DNA of 45,709 bases from a virus. The position numbers were made by a program, and so were the translations under genes. Where the stretch lies: IMG/VR virus record IMGVR_UViG_3300025889_000205, positions 1 through 45,709 of that record, one strand, 5' to 3'. The notes beneath the pieces were generated by a model that saw only the letters and a program-made list of their open reading frames with translations, made no database searches and was not told where the DNA came from. Each line of letters opens with the position of its first letter. The first letter of the stretch is position 1. Shown piece by piece: positions 6,065 through 13,643 of the stretch.

Positions 6065-6134
6065 GCGGCACAGGTGTACTATCCGGGTCCCCACCGCGAG
6101 CGCTTCACCGTACTCCCACACTACCATAGGCTCC

Positions 6135-6314
6135 ATGGATGCAGACACGGCATCAGCAGGACGCACGCGACCCGTTTCACCCTCACCGATCCCCGCGGGG
6201 ACGGTGGCGACTGTGAGGAAGGAGCCGGAGAGGCGCAAGGTGAGACTGGGGCAGAAGGTCAAGAACGCGATGGACATCGTGGTCGAGCGCGACCCGTTCA
6301 CCTCGTGGAGCTGA
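6135..6314 (+). CDS. Small basic protein, 59 aa
   Basis: Starts at ATG 6135. The first 20 residues are Pro/Ser/Thr-rich; the second half is a basic helix (VRKEPERRKVRLGQKVKN) ending AMDIVVERDPFTSWS. Codon third positions in the second half are almost all G or C, as in other genes here. Its 3' end overlaps the winged-helix gene by 17 bases, tail to tail. A competing minus-strand frame (6038-6301, GTG start) covers the same bases and cannot be excluded. Confidence 0.48.
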   Translation: MDADTASAGRTRPVSPSPIPAGTVATVRKEPERRKVRLGQKVKNAMDIVVERDPFTSWS

Positions 6315-6789
6315 TGGGGTGCTCTACGCCGTCGGGGCTCACCTCGGCGGCGTAGGGCGTGAAACGCTGGACCACGGCGACCACGCGGTCGGCGAAGTGC
6401 CGCCCCTGGTTGTCGTAGAGCGCGGTCACAGTCAGGTGCGGGGCGTAGGACCCGGCAGAAGGCAGGTTGTCGTAGTGCGACCCCGTCTCGGCAACGCTCC
6501 CCGCGTGGGCTCGGGAGCGAGGGACGGCGGCGTCATAGGGCACGCGCTCCTCCCCAGGCGACGGAAGCGAGTACACGCCGTGCTCGTCCTCCACGCTGAC
6601 GACGCGCCCGTCACGGGCAAGCCGGGTGGCGGCTTGCCGAAGAGTAGCATCCGTGACAGGGAGGGGCTTGTCGAATGTCACGGTGTACCACTCGGCGATC
6701 TCGGCGGGTGAGGCATGCCCTAGAGCCTGTAAGCCGGCAATGAGGATCGCGGGGCCGGAGGATGGGGGGTGGGGAGTGGTGGCCTCCAT
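6298..6789 (-). CDS. Winged-helix DNA-binding regulator candidate, 163 aa
   Basis: From ATG 6789. Residues about 12-65 read as a helix-turn-helix with wing: ALGHASPAEIAEWYTVTF, then TDATLRQAATRLARDGRVVS, then EHGVYSLPSPGEE. The C-terminal half (SYAPHLTVTALYDNQGRHF) is an unrecognised mixed domain. It is transcribed away from the early operon across a 128-base spacer full of small repeats, the classic place for a repressor of divergent early genes. Which site it binds is unknown. Confidence 0.65.
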   Translation of the reverse strand: MEATTPHPPSSGPAILIAGLQALGHASPAEIAEWYTVTFDKPLPVTDATLRQAATRLARDGRVVSVEDEHGVYSLPSPGEERVPYDAAVPRSRAHAGSVAETGSHYDNLPSAGSYAPHLTVTALYDNQGRHFADRVVAVVQRFTPYAAEVSPDGVEHPISSTR

Positions 6790-6810
6790 GATGAAGAGGT
6801 GGTGAAGGTG

Positions 6811-6906
6811 ACACGACAGTAGCATGTACAGGGCGTCACTTGCTATACTGTGACATCGCGCCGCACGGTGCGCCACTACGCGTCACAACACGACAGGTTA
6901 CGACAG
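6811..6906. promoter_or_regulatory. Early promoter with overlapping operators
   Basis: An extended -10 (TGCTATACT, hexamer at 6844-6849) is framed by the inverted repeat GTCAC (6835-6839) / GTGAC (6850-6854). ACGACAG occurs three times as a direct repeat (6813-6819, 6890-6896, 6900-6906). The region separates the winged-helix gene (minus) from the early operon (plus). No good -35 is visible, consistent with an extended -10 or activator-dependent promoter. Confidence 0.5.
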
Positions 6907-6917
6907 TGCCAGCCATC

Positions 6918-7136
6918 ATGTCCAACCCCAGCTTTCTTTCGCCCGACGATGTGGCTGCCCGTTTGGGCCTTCACGTCGACTCGGTACGTCGCCTCTGCCG
7001 TAAAGGCGAGATCCCCCACCGCAAGATCGGGGGCCGGATCTACATCGCGCCGGACGCGATTACGCCGCCTGCCGATGCACCCGTGGATTCGTCCACCCCC
7101 GCCCCGGCGGACAGCACGGAGGAGGTGACGGCATGA
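6918..7136 (+). CDS. Excisionase/MerR-type helix-turn-helix protein
   Basis: 72 aa from ATG 6918. LSPDDVAARLGLHVDSVRR forms the helix-turn-helix and CRKGEIPHRKIGGRIYIA the wing, the pattern of the excisionase (Xis)/HTH_17 family. The tail is Pro/Ala-rich. First gene of the early rightward operon; its stop overlaps the next start (ATGA). With no integrase in the genome it is more likely a transcriptional regulator than a recombination directionality factor. Confidence 0.8.
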   Translation: MSNPSFLSPDDVAARLGLHVDSVRRLCRKGEIPHRKIGGRIYIAPDAITPPADAPVDSSTPAPADSTEEVTA

Positions 7137-8995
7137 GCACCCTCGCCACGATGGCCCGCCGCCGCGAGGCGATGGCCGACGCCCTCGACTACCCGCCCTC
7201 CTGCGAGGTCTGCGGCTCCGACTGCACCATGACCGCGCCGGGCGACGGCTTCGAGGAGGGGCCGACCTGGGCTTGCCTGGAGTGCGTCGCCAAGCCCATC
7301 GTGGTCGTCTGGTTCTCCTGCGGTGCCGCCTCTGCGGTCGCGGCCAAGCTCGCCGTGGACACGCTCTCGGACCGCTACGAGGTCCGCGTCGTGAACACCC
7401 CCGTGGACGAGGAGGACGAGGACAACCGCCGGTTCCTCGGCGACGTGGAGACGTGGATCGGCCAGCCCATCGAGATCGCCACCAACCCGGACTTCCCCAG
7501 CCAGTCGGCCGTCGACGTGTGGGAGGCTCGGCGCTACATGAGCGGAGTTGCCGGTGCGCCCTGCACGCAGATCCTGAAGAAGGGCGCACGCTACGCCTAC
7601 GAGGACGCACACGAGATCGCTTACCACGTCCTCGGCTTCACGGCTGACGAGACGCACCGGCACGAGCGGTTCACGCTGACGGAGCGGTCGAACGTGCTGC
7701 CCCTCCTGATCGAGGCGGGCTACACCAAGACGGACTGCGCGCGGGTCCTCATGGATGCCGGGATCGACCTGCCTCGGATCTACGAGCACCTCGCCAACGC
7801 CAACTGCTTTACTGGGCGGACCACGTTCGTCACATCCGACGGCCCGCGCGCCTTCGCCGACGCCGTGGGCGAGACGGTCCAAGTGGTTACCCGTGCCGGG
7901 CTTGCCAATGCCATCGTTCGCTCCTTCGGGGAGCAGGAGATCGTGGACCTGACCGTGGAGCGGAACGGCGTCCGGGAGACGATCGAGACCACGGCGGGGC
8001 ATGCTTGGATCGCCCCTCGATACAGGTCGATGGCACAGGGTGAGGTCATCCTGTCCACGGTGGACCTGCCCATCGGCAAGACACTTCCCGCTGGCTACGT
8101 GCTGTCCGAGAACGCTGCCGGCGAGACGCTAGACGAGGATGGCATCCGCCACGGGTTCGTGTTCGGCGACGGCTCGCTCTACAACACAGAGCGGCAGCCG
8201 ATTGCCAGGGCGAACATCGTCCGAGAGAAGTCCTGCATGCTCCGCTTCTTCAGCGGCTACAAGCTGGCGGGCAACGAGCGGGTGCGGACCGTCCACGGGC
8301 TGCCGGCGGAGTGGAAGATGCTCCCTTCACCGCTCGCTGGGCGGACCTACATGCTTGGCTTCATCGCTGGGCTGATTGCATCTGACGGGTGCGCCGTCAA
8401 GGGAGGAGTCTCCATCTCGAACGAGTCGCCAGAGACGGCGGAGGCCATTGCGGACATCTGCCGCTCCCAAGGTCTGTACGTCGCCTCGGTCAAGCACGCG
8501 ACCCGCGACACCAACTACAAGAAGGGGGCCCGTCTGTCAACGGTGTTGCTGTCCAGCGCGGCCCTTCGGCCGGAATGGCTTCTGCGTCCCTTCCACCAAG
8601 AGAGGTTCAGCGCCAAGACGACACGCCCGAAGGGCTATCGCGTCGTCTCCATTCGGCCTACTGGCCGTGTCGAACCCGTCTACTGCGTCACCGTCCCGGA
8701 GCACCACGAGTTCACGCTCGGCAATGGCCTGCTAACCCGGAACTGCTGGGGTTGCGTCAAGGCCGAGAGCCCGACCTACTGGAACACGGTTCGGCGCATT
8801 CGGCCGGACGTGTTCGAGGCGCGCGCCACCCAGTCGCGCGACATCGGGGCAAGGCTCGTGAAGTGGCGCGGCGAACGGCTGTTCCTGGACGAACTGCCTA
8901 CCCACGCGATGGGTCGCCCCCTGAACACCCTGGACTTCTCCTGTGGCCTGTTCTGCGAGGAGCACGCGCCCGAGCCTGACTGCGAGGTCGCGTGA
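7133..8995 (+). CDS. PP-loop (PAPS-reductase-like) protein interrupted by an intein
   Basis: 620 aa precursor; a Shine-Dalgarno-like GGAGGAGGT precedes the ATG. The exteins (residues 1-224 and 538-620, 307 aa after splicing) match the phage PAPS-reductase/adenine-nucleotide alpha-hydrolase family: the PP-loop is VVVWFSCGAASAVAAKLA (58-74), then GAPCTQILKK (141-150), the C-terminal NCWGCVKAES cluster and SCGLFCEE. An upstream CxxC pair (24-51) may bind metal. The substrate of these phage enzymes is unknown; they are relatives of sulfonucleotide reductases and DndC-type thio-modification proteins. The intein splits the CxxC motif at Cys538, so splicing is required to make the active site. Confidence 0.88.
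   Translation: MSTLATMARRREAMADALDYPPSCEVCGSDCTMTAPGDGFEEGPTWACLECVAKPIVVVWFSCGAASAVAAKLAVDTLSDRYEVRVVNTPVDEEDEDNRRFLGDVETWIGQPIEIATNPDFPSQSAVDVWEARRYMSGVAGAPCTQILKKGARYAYEDAHEIAYHVLGFTADETHRHERFTLTERSNVLPLLIEAGYTKTDCARVLMDAGIDLPRIYEHLANANCFTGRTTFVTSDGPRAFADAVGETVQVVTRAGLANAIVRSFGEQEIVDLTVERNGVRETIETTAGHAWIAPRYRSMAQGEVILSTVDLPIGKTLPAGYVLSENAAGETLDEDGIRHGFVFGDGSLYNTERQPIARANIVREKSCMLRFFSGYKLAGNERVRTVHGLPAEWKMLPSPLAGRTYMLGFIAGLIASDGCAVKGGVSISNESPETAEAIADICRSQGLYVASVKHATRDTNYKKGARLSTVLLSSAALRPEWLLRPFHQERFSAKTTRPKGYRVVSIRPTGRVEPVYCVTVPEHHEFTLGNGLLTRNCWGCVKAESPTYWNTVRRIRPDVFEARATQSRDIGARLVKWRGERLFLDELPTHAMGRPLNTLDFSCGLFCEEHAPEPDCEVA
7805..8743 (+). mobile_element. Intein with LAGLIDADG homing endonuclease domain
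   Basis: Residues 225-537 (313 aa) of the precursor. It begins CFTGRTTFVTSDGPRAF (block A, Cys1). Block B is TTAGHAW (His290). Two dodecapeptide motifs follow: HGFVFGDGSL (about 340-349, Asp346) and LGFIAGLIASDG (408-419, Asp418). The end is VYCVTVPEHHEFTLGNGLL with TRN before Cys+1. All splicing nucleophiles are present; the penultimate residue is Arg instead of the usual His. Both endonuclease acidic residues are intact, so the element may still home. Confidence 0.9.
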
Positions 8996-10008
8996 TGCAA
9001 TCCACCCACCCCCTTCGGACCACGGACACCCCCGCGCTTGCGGCCCCCGTGTCTGCGTCCGACCCCGGCACGCTCGTCCCCCCGGTGCCGGGGACCATCA
9101 TTCAGGCGCGGCTCTTCGCAGGCGGCACGCTCTGGGACGTGGCCGCGGACGGCGACGCTCGCGCGCTCCGGCTCTATGAGCGCCACTACTCCGCCCACCA
9201 CTACGCTGACGGCCGCACCCGCCGCCTCTGCCTCGGTCCCGGCGAGAAAATGATTCTGCTTACGCCGTGCGGTGCAGCTGGCTTCGGGTGGCGCCTCTTC
9301 CATTCCGACCGTGCCGAGGACAACGACCCGGACGGCGTCGGACTCAACTGTGCTTGGTTCCGCAACGAGTCGCACTCGCTGTCGAGCGCCCTCATTCTCG
9401 ACGCAGAGCGCCATGCCGCTGCCCGCTGGGGAGCGCGTACCGCCTACACGTATGTGAACGTGAGCGCCACCCGTAAGGGACGCTCGCGCCACGCCGAACC
9501 CGGAGCCTGCTTTATCCACGCCGGATGGGAGCGTGACGGCGAGACGCAGGGCGGGTTGGCCGTGTTGCGGAAAGACCTCTCGCGCGCTGGGCTCGGCCCG
9601 ATGGCCGGTACGAACTCTGAGGCGCGGGGAAGCGCCTCGGGGAGAGGGACCCGATCCCTCCCCACCTGCACGGCCCGTAAGCCCGAGGGTGGGGAGGGGG
9701 AAGGGTTGACCTGTCCCCTGTGCCGGTCCTCTCGCTACCAGGAGAGCGAGCAGTTCTACCTCTGCCTGGACTGTCGCACCTGGGGTCGCATGGCCCCCAC
9801 GAACCCCGACCCGGCCGGTATCCGGGTCGCCTCCCTCCCGCTCCACTCTGGAGCCACGCGCGACGCAATGGGCAGGCCGGAGACCCGAGCCCAGGAGAAC
9901 ACGCGCGTGCGAGGAGGGGGGACTGTCAGCCGCTCGCTCCTCAACACGGAGCGGGCCACACACACGGGGACGCTCGATCCCTACCGGACGCCGACCTACG
10001 GCGCCTGA
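8995..10008 (+). CDS. Conserved phage protein (GNAT-like core) with C-terminal zinc ribbon
   Basis: 337 aa; the ATG overlaps the previous stop as TGATG. Residues about 35-195 match a family frequent in phages beside PAPS-reductase-like genes: ERHYSAHHYADGRTRR, CLGPGEKMILLTPCG, GVGLNCAWFRNES, AYTYVNVSATRKG and ACFIHAGWERDGETQGGL. The layout recalls a GNAT acyltransferase fold but I cannot assign a reaction. Residues about 235-262 are a zinc ribbon (CPLCRSSRYQESEQFYLC, then CLDC). A low-complexity tail follows. Confidence 0.72.
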   Translation: MQSTHPLRTTDTPALAAPVSASDPGTLVPPVPGTIIQARLFAGGTLWDVAADGDARALRLYERHYSAHHYADGRTRRLCLGPGEKMILLTPCGAAGFGWRLFHSDRAEDNDPDGVGLNCAWFRNESHSLSSALILDAERHAAARWGARTAYTYVNVSATRKGRSRHAEPGACFIHAGWERDGETQGGLAVLRKDLSRAGLGPMAGTNSEARGSASGRGTRSLPTCTARKPEGGEGEGLTCPLCRSSRYQESEQFYLCLDCRTWGRMAPTNPDPAGIRVASLPLHSGATRDAMGRPETRAQENTRVRGGGTVSRSLLNTERATHTGTLDPYRTPTYGA

Positions 10009-10045
10009 TCCACCGCGCCGGTTGGCGCACAGACCATACAAACCT

Positions 10046-10231
10046 ATGGCGAAGACCCGCCGCAAGAACTCGCCGCACTCTCCCCAGCGCAGCCGCGCCC
10101 GCCGTGGCGGACACCCCCGCTGGGCGAAGATGCTGAACGGCCTCCGCCTGTTTGGAGACAAGGAGGCCCTGCTCACGAAGGGAGAGAAGGGCAAGAAGAC
10201 CTCCCTTCTTGCCGCCCTCCTCAACGCCTAG
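10046..10231 (+). CDS. Small basic protein, 61 aa
   Basis: From ATG 10046: a very basic N-terminus (MAKTRRKNSPHSPQRSRARR) and an amphipathic C-terminal helix (LLTKGEKGKKTSLLAALLNA). Not recognised; nucleic-acid binding is possible from charge alone. A GC-rich hairpin (10239-10269) follows directly. Confidence 0.6.
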   Translation: MAKTRRKNSPHSPQRSRARRGGHPRWAKMLNGLRLFGDKEALLTKGEKGKKTSLLAALLNA

Positions 10232-10238
10232 ACACACA

Positions 10239-10269
10239 GCGGCCCGCCGGGTGGAGCCGGACGGGCCGC
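10239..10269 (+). terminator. GC-rich stem-loop after the small basic gene
   Basis: GCGGCCCG (10239-10246) pairs with CGGGCCGC (10262-10269), with an inner CGG/CCG and a GTGGAG loop. There is no T tract, so it may be a leaky terminator or an mRNA-stabilising hairpin in the leader of the next gene. Confidence 0.4.
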
Positions 10270-10300
10270 ATCCATCCACACCCTCAACACAGCTGAGACC

Positions 10301-10969
10301 ATGGACACCAACGAACCTACGAACACCGCGCCCGGTGGGGCGCACCCCTCTCACCCGACGCTCGCCGAGCGTGGCAGGCCGCTGATCCTCGCCCGGCTTC
10401 AGTCTGACCTTCCCTCATTGGGCCTGACCGAAGAGTCCGTGTTCGGCAAGGGAACGAGCGCCCTCATTACCTGCGCCACGTGCGGGGAGAAGAACGAGCC
10501 GTACGCCCCCGGCAACGACCTCTGCGCGGACTGCTACGCATGGGAGTACGGAGGCGACGATGCGGACGCATCGGAGGAGGAGGAGCAGGAGGAGTGGACG
10601 CCCGCCGCACTCGCCGAGGAGGCCGACGCCTTCGCGGGGGACGGCGCCACGACACCGCCGCCGGTTGTCCGCGACCCGGAGTGCGAGGAGGTGCAGGCCC
10701 TCCTGCGACGCCTGCACCAGGAGGACGAGGACGAGAACCCCGGTCGCCTCCGCAGCCGGTACGACTACACCCGCCTGGACGTGCTCTCGATCCATCCCAC
10801 GCGGTGGGCCGCAGAGACGGAAGCCGCGCGCCTCCGGTACCCATCCACGCTGGACGCGAGCACGCCGCTGTACCTGTCGTGCTACGACCCGCGCGAGGGG
10901 GCCTCGGATCAGACGCACGTGCTCTGCCGCGTGCCCGTGGCGACGGCGCCGAGCACGGAGGAGGTGTAA
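10301..10969 (+). CDS. Hypothetical protein with zinc-finger motif, 222 aa
   Basis: Not recognised as a whole. Residues about 55-80 carry TCATCGEKNEPYAPGNDLC-x2-C, a four-Cys zinc-binding knuckle. A long acidic linker follows (DDADASEEEEQEEW). The C-terminal half includes a conserved-looking helix (CEEVQALLRRLHQEDEDENP) and a mixed domain ending DQTHVLCRVPV. It precedes the ASCH/HNH gene by three bases, with GGAGGAGGT in its last codons acting as that gene's ribosome site. Confidence 0.68.
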   Translation: MDTNEPTNTAPGGAHPSHPTLAERGRPLILARLQSDLPSLGLTEESVFGKGTSALITCATCGEKNEPYAPGNDLCADCYAWEYGGDDADASEEEEQEEWTPAALAEEADAFAGDGATTPPPVVRDPECEEVQALLRRLHQEDEDENPGRLRSRYDYTRLDVLSIHPTRWAAETEAARLRYPSTLDASTPLYLSCYDPREGASDQTHVLCRVPVATAPSTEEV

Positions 10970-10972
10970 CCG

Positions 10973-11983
10973 ATGAGCAAGATCAAAGAGCGCCCGATCC
11001 TCTTCAACGCCGAGATGGTCCGCGCGATCCTCAACGGCTCCAAGACGCAGACCCGGCGACCCGTCAAGCCGCAGCCGCCCGAAGGCGTGGTCTGGTACGG
11101 CGGAGATGGCCGCGACCTCACGCACGACGGGGAGCCATGCTTCACCTTCATGCCGGAAGCCGACTCGCACCCGGACGACTGGCAGATCCTCCGCTCTCCC
11201 TACGGCGCCCCCGGCGACCGGCTCATCCCCGCCATTCTCATTGAGGGGTACGACGTGCGCTACTGCGCGGACGTGTTTGGCCACATCTGGTCGAAGTCCT
11301 CAGGCGAGTGGCGACGGATGCGGAGCAATGAAACGGCAGGGTACCAGCGGCTCACCCTGCGCCTCGGGGGCCAGGACGTGAACCGTACCGTCCACGGCCT
11401 CGTCTGCCGGGCCTACTATGGTGACCCGAGTGAGGGAATGGTGGTGCGCCACCTGAACGGCGATTCGCAGAACAACGCACCCGAGAACCTTGACTGGGGG
11501 ACGTACTCTCAAAACTGGGCCGACAGGAAAGCCCACGGCAACGGAGTAGGGTGCGATCACCACAACGCCAAGATCACAATGGCCGACGCGGAGGCTATGC
11601 GTGCCTCGGGCAAAACTGCATGGGCCCTGTCAAAGGAGTACCCGCTGAGTCCCAAGAGCATCGCCAACATCCTCAGCGGCAAGACGTGGATATTGAAGCC
11701 TGAGCAGCCAGCCCCGAACATGCCCCGCTGGGCCTCCCGGCTGACGCTGGAGGTCACAGAGGTGCGCGTGGAGCGCGTGGAGGAGATCACCCCGGGAGAC
11801 TGTCTCGAAGAGGGCCTAGAGCCGTGCTATCCCGACGCCGCGCACGGTGACCCCATTGGGTTCGCAGCCGACGGGCTGGTCGCCAACTACCTCGATCTGT
11901 ACGAGTCGATCTACGGCACCCGCGAAGGGTGGGCCTGGGCCATCTCGTTCCGCGTGATCCCGCAGGGGGAGGTGCAGTCGTGA
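10973..11983 (+). CDS. ASCH-type phage protein with in-frame HNH homing nuclease insertion
   Basis: 336 aa; good ribosome site (GGAGGAGGT) before the ATG. The outer parts are one family: residues 1-84 (RPILFNAEMVRAILNGSKTQ-TRRP, ending YGAPGDRL) and about 246-336 (MPRWASRLTLEVTEVRVERV, then YGTREGWAWAISFRVI) are the ends of the phage ASCH-like proteins, a fold thought to bind RNA or modified bases. Between them, about 86-245, is a complete HNH homing nuclease. The WVRETW-type middle of the family, normally after GDRL, is gone. Whether the fusion keeps either activity is unknown. Confidence 0.85.
   Translation: MSKIKERPILFNAEMVRAILNGSKTQTRRPVKPQPPEGVVWYGGDGRDLTHDGEPCFTFMPEADSHPDDWQILRSPYGAPGDRLIPAILIEGYDVRYCADVFGHIWSKSSGEWRRMRSNETAGYQRLTLRLGGQDVNRTVHGLVCRAYYGDPSEGMVVRHLNGDSQNNAPENLDWGTYSQNWADRKAHGNGVGCDHHNAKITMADAEAMRASGKTAWALSKEYPLSPKSIANILSGKTWILKPEQPAPNMPRWASRLTLEVTEVRVERVEEITPGDCLEEGLEPCYPDAAHGDPIGFAADGLVANYLDLYESIYGTREGWAWAISFRVIPQGEVQS
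11228..11707 (+). mobile_element. HNH homing endonuclease insertion
   Basis: Residues about 86-245 of the host protein. The N-terminal part (EGYDVRYCADVFGHIWSK) is the NUMOD4-like strand pair. The HNH core is VHGLVCRAYYG, VVRHLNGDSQNNAPENLDW, then a second N-containing helix. NAKITMADAEAMRASGKTA and SPKSIANILSGKTW form the DNA-recognition helix-turn-helix of such nucleases. It has no stop codon at either side, so it is translated as part of the ASCH-type protein. The boundaries are inferred from family memory and are good to about 10 residues. Confidence 0.82.
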
Positions 11984-12255
11984 CCCCGCACCTCAGCGCC
12001 CGCACGGTCGGCATGCTGGCCGTCCTCTCCGTCCTCCCCGCCGTCCAGGGGCAGGCTACACACGTGGTCGCCCGCACGGTGCGGGTGGTCCGCCGTGCCC
12101 GTCGCCGGGAGGACCGCCCCTCGGTGCGCCCGTCCGCGCCGTCCACCGATCCCCGGCCGCCCGCGGTGGCCTGCGGTGCCGACCTGCCGCCCGTGATCTG
12201 CACCGGCGGCGCCCTCTTCCTCGACACGGTGCGCTCCCTCGCGGAGCGTCCCTAG
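11980..12255 (+). CDS. Small protein with N-terminal hydrophobic segment, 91 aa
   Basis: GTG 11980 overlaps the previous stop as GTGA. Residues 8-25 (RTVGMLAVLSVLPAVQGQA) look like a signal peptide or anchor with an Ala-x-Gln-Gly cleavage region. The mature part is basic, then Pro-rich, with a two-Cys end (CGADLPPVIC). Not recognised; possibly exported. Confidence 0.58.
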   Translation: MTPHLSARTVGMLAVLSVLPAVQGQATHVVARTVRVVRRARRREDRPSVRPSAPSTDPRPPAVACGADLPPVICTGGALFLDTVRSLAERP

Positions 12256-12269
12256 CCCGCTACTACGTC

Positions 12270-12515
12270 ATGCTCTCTGTCCTCGACTTCCTCCTCACCA
12301 ACGAGGGGGCCATCCTCACCGCCGCCTCGGGCTACCTCGTCTTCTTCGGGCTCCTCGTGCTCGTGAGCCGGGTGCGGTCCCGCCGTGCGCCGCTGTCCTA
12401 CGACCGCTCGCGGGTGCTGATCCGCGACGAGGTGACGGTCTCCGAAGCCCGGCCGCTGTCCACGAACCCGATGGTCCTCCGCCTGCGCGACCACGCCCCC
12501 CGTACCGATGCCTGA
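12270..12515 (+). CDS. Single-span membrane protein, 81 aa
   Basis: Residues about 13-34 (EGAILTAASGYLVFFGLLVLV) form one transmembrane helix, followed by a basic stop-transfer (SRVRSRR) and a soluble tail of about 40 residues. The stop overlaps the next gene. Function unknown; an early membrane protein could serve in takeover or exclusion. Confidence 0.66.
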   Translation: MLSVLDFLLTNEGAILTAASGYLVFFGLLVLVSRVRSRRAPLSYDRSRVLIRDEVTVSEARPLSTNPMVLRLRDHAPRTDA

Positions 12516-12945
12516 TTTCAACACCCTCGAATCTCTCACAGTCACCCGCGAGACGGGCGAACGGCTCAAGGCCGCGGGCTTCCCGCAGGATACCGCTTTT
12601 GCGTGGCGCCACTCGAAGTGGCAAACTGTGCCTCCGCCGGGGGATGCCACGGAAGTCTGCATGGCGGAGAGTTCGCGGTTCTACCGTATCTGCGCCGCCC
12701 CCACTCTGGAGGAGGTGCTGAGGGAGTTGCCGGCGTGCCCGATGATCGAAGGCGAGAGGTACCGCGCCAGCCTTGCTATGTGGAGCCCGTCCGAGTGGAT
12801 GGTCAGCATGGAGCAGCCGGTGAAGCACTTCTCGATTGACTTCGCGCAGCACTCCAGCCCCGCCGAAGCAGCCGCCCTCCTGTGGCTCTCGCTCCACGCC
12901 GACGGTCTCCTCGCCCCTGCGGGCACAGACGGGGAGGGGCGATGA
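12508..12945 (+). CDS. Conserved phage hypothetical protein, 145 aa
   Basis: The layout is seen in many phage accessory proteins: an N-terminal helix (TGERLKAAGFPQDTAFAW), a YRICAAPTLEEVLRELP element, a strand segment (SPSEWMVSMEQPVKHFSI), and a C-terminal SSPAEAAALLWLSLHADGL helix that counts reading as 'LWL.L...GL'. No catalytic motif is visible. The start is CCGATG; the stop overlaps the next start (ATGA). Confidence 0.68.
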   Translation: MPDFNTLESLTVTRETGERLKAAGFPQDTAFAWRHSKWQTVPPPGDATEVCMAESSRFYRICAAPTLEEVLRELPACPMIEGERYRASLAMWSPSEWMVSMEQPVKHFSIDFAQHSSPAEAAALLWLSLHADGLLAPAGTDGEGR

Positions 12946-13172
12946 CAGACGACACCAAGTACCCACACCTCATCCCCGAAGCCCACCGCCTCCGCGGACG
13001 GGGGCAGACGTTCTACCAGATCGGGAAGGCCCTCCACGTGGACCTCAAGACGGCCGAGAAGCTGACCCGCCTCCCGGTGCCCGCCAACCCGCGCCCGCCG
13101 CTGGGGCGAGGCCAGGTGCTCTATGCCCTGCACTCGATGGACCCGGAGGGATACCCCGTCTACGCCCTCTGA
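12942..13172 (+). CDS. Small helix-turn-helix protein, 76 aa
   Basis: LIPEAHRLRGRGQTFYQIGK and ALHVDLKTAEKLTRLP form a resolvase/MarR-like helix-turn-helix: a repeat-trigger helix, turn and recognition helix. A Pro-rich linker and a short C-terminus follow. It directly precedes the NinB-like gene. Likely a DNA-binding regulator of the early region. Confidence 0.68.
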   Translation: MTDDTKYPHLIPEAHRLRGRGQTFYQIGKALHVDLKTAEKLTRLPVPANPRPPLGRGQVLYALHSMDPEGYPVYAL

Positions 13173-13176
13173 GCCG

Positions 13177-13626
13177 ATGGCCCGTCCTCTCGAACTACCA
13201 GCAACCCTCGACGCAGACGGGCGCCTCCCCAGCCGGGAGCGCGCCCGTCTGCGTGGCTTCCTCCGCTCGCGGGCCGGGCAGGAGGTCGTGATCAAGGTGT
13301 CCGGCCCGAAACGCTCGACGTCCGCGAATGCCTACTACTGGGGCGTCGTGATCCCGGCGTTTCAGCTCGCCCTGACGGACGACGGCAACCCGCTGACGCC
13401 AGAGGCGATCCACTACCACTTCAAGTGCGAGTACCTGCGCCCGCAGGTGTTCGAGCTGGACGGAGTGACGCACACGATTCCGGGGAGCACGGCGACGCTG
13501 GACCGGGAGGAGTTCACGGACTACCTGTGGTCGATCCGAACGGGTGACCTGGCGATGCGGCTCGGCGTGGAGTTCCCGGACCCGGACGGGGTGTGGCGGT
13601 CCTACAAAGTCGAGGACCGGGTATGA
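13177..13626 (+). CDS. ninB: NinB-like recombination protein
   Basis: 149 aa from ATG 13177 (CCGATG context). GPKRSTSANAYYWGVVIPAF, then TPEAIHYHFKCEYLRP, STATLDREEFTDYLWSIR and LGVEFPDPD follow the NinB/Orf family pattern (KRS..QNAYYW, H..LK..FL, ST..L...EF..Y...I, G..IPDP). Lambda Orf/NinB binds single-stranded DNA and assists RecA-type or Red recombination. It ends the first early segment and faces the minus-strand operon tail to tail. Confidence 0.82.
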   Translation: MARPLELPATLDADGRLPSRERARLRGFLRSRAGQEVVIKVSGPKRSTSANAYYWGVVIPAFQLALTDDGNPLTPEAIHYHFKCEYLRPQVFELDGVTHTIPGSTATLDREEFTDYLWSIRTGDLAMRLGVEFPDPDGVWRSYKVEDRV

Positions 13627-13643
13627 GCGCCGCCCTCTCTCGG

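Noticed and set aside
6038-6301. Minus-strand 87-codon frame starting GTG in a GTGA overlap
   Set aside because: Not listed as a gene because its composition looks like an antisense translation and the plus frame 6135-6314 is slightly better; left open as a finding.
6918-7136. True excisionase with an integrase elsewhere
   Set aside because: No tyrosine or serine recombinase and no att-like repeat are visible in the complete circle, so I call it only an excisionase-type HTH protein.
11228-11707. Group I intron encoding the HNH nuclease
   Set aside because: I could not see P/Q/R/S-type core pairings, the frame is open throughout, and joining the flanks would still lack the family's WVRETW segment. 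RT-PCR would settle it.
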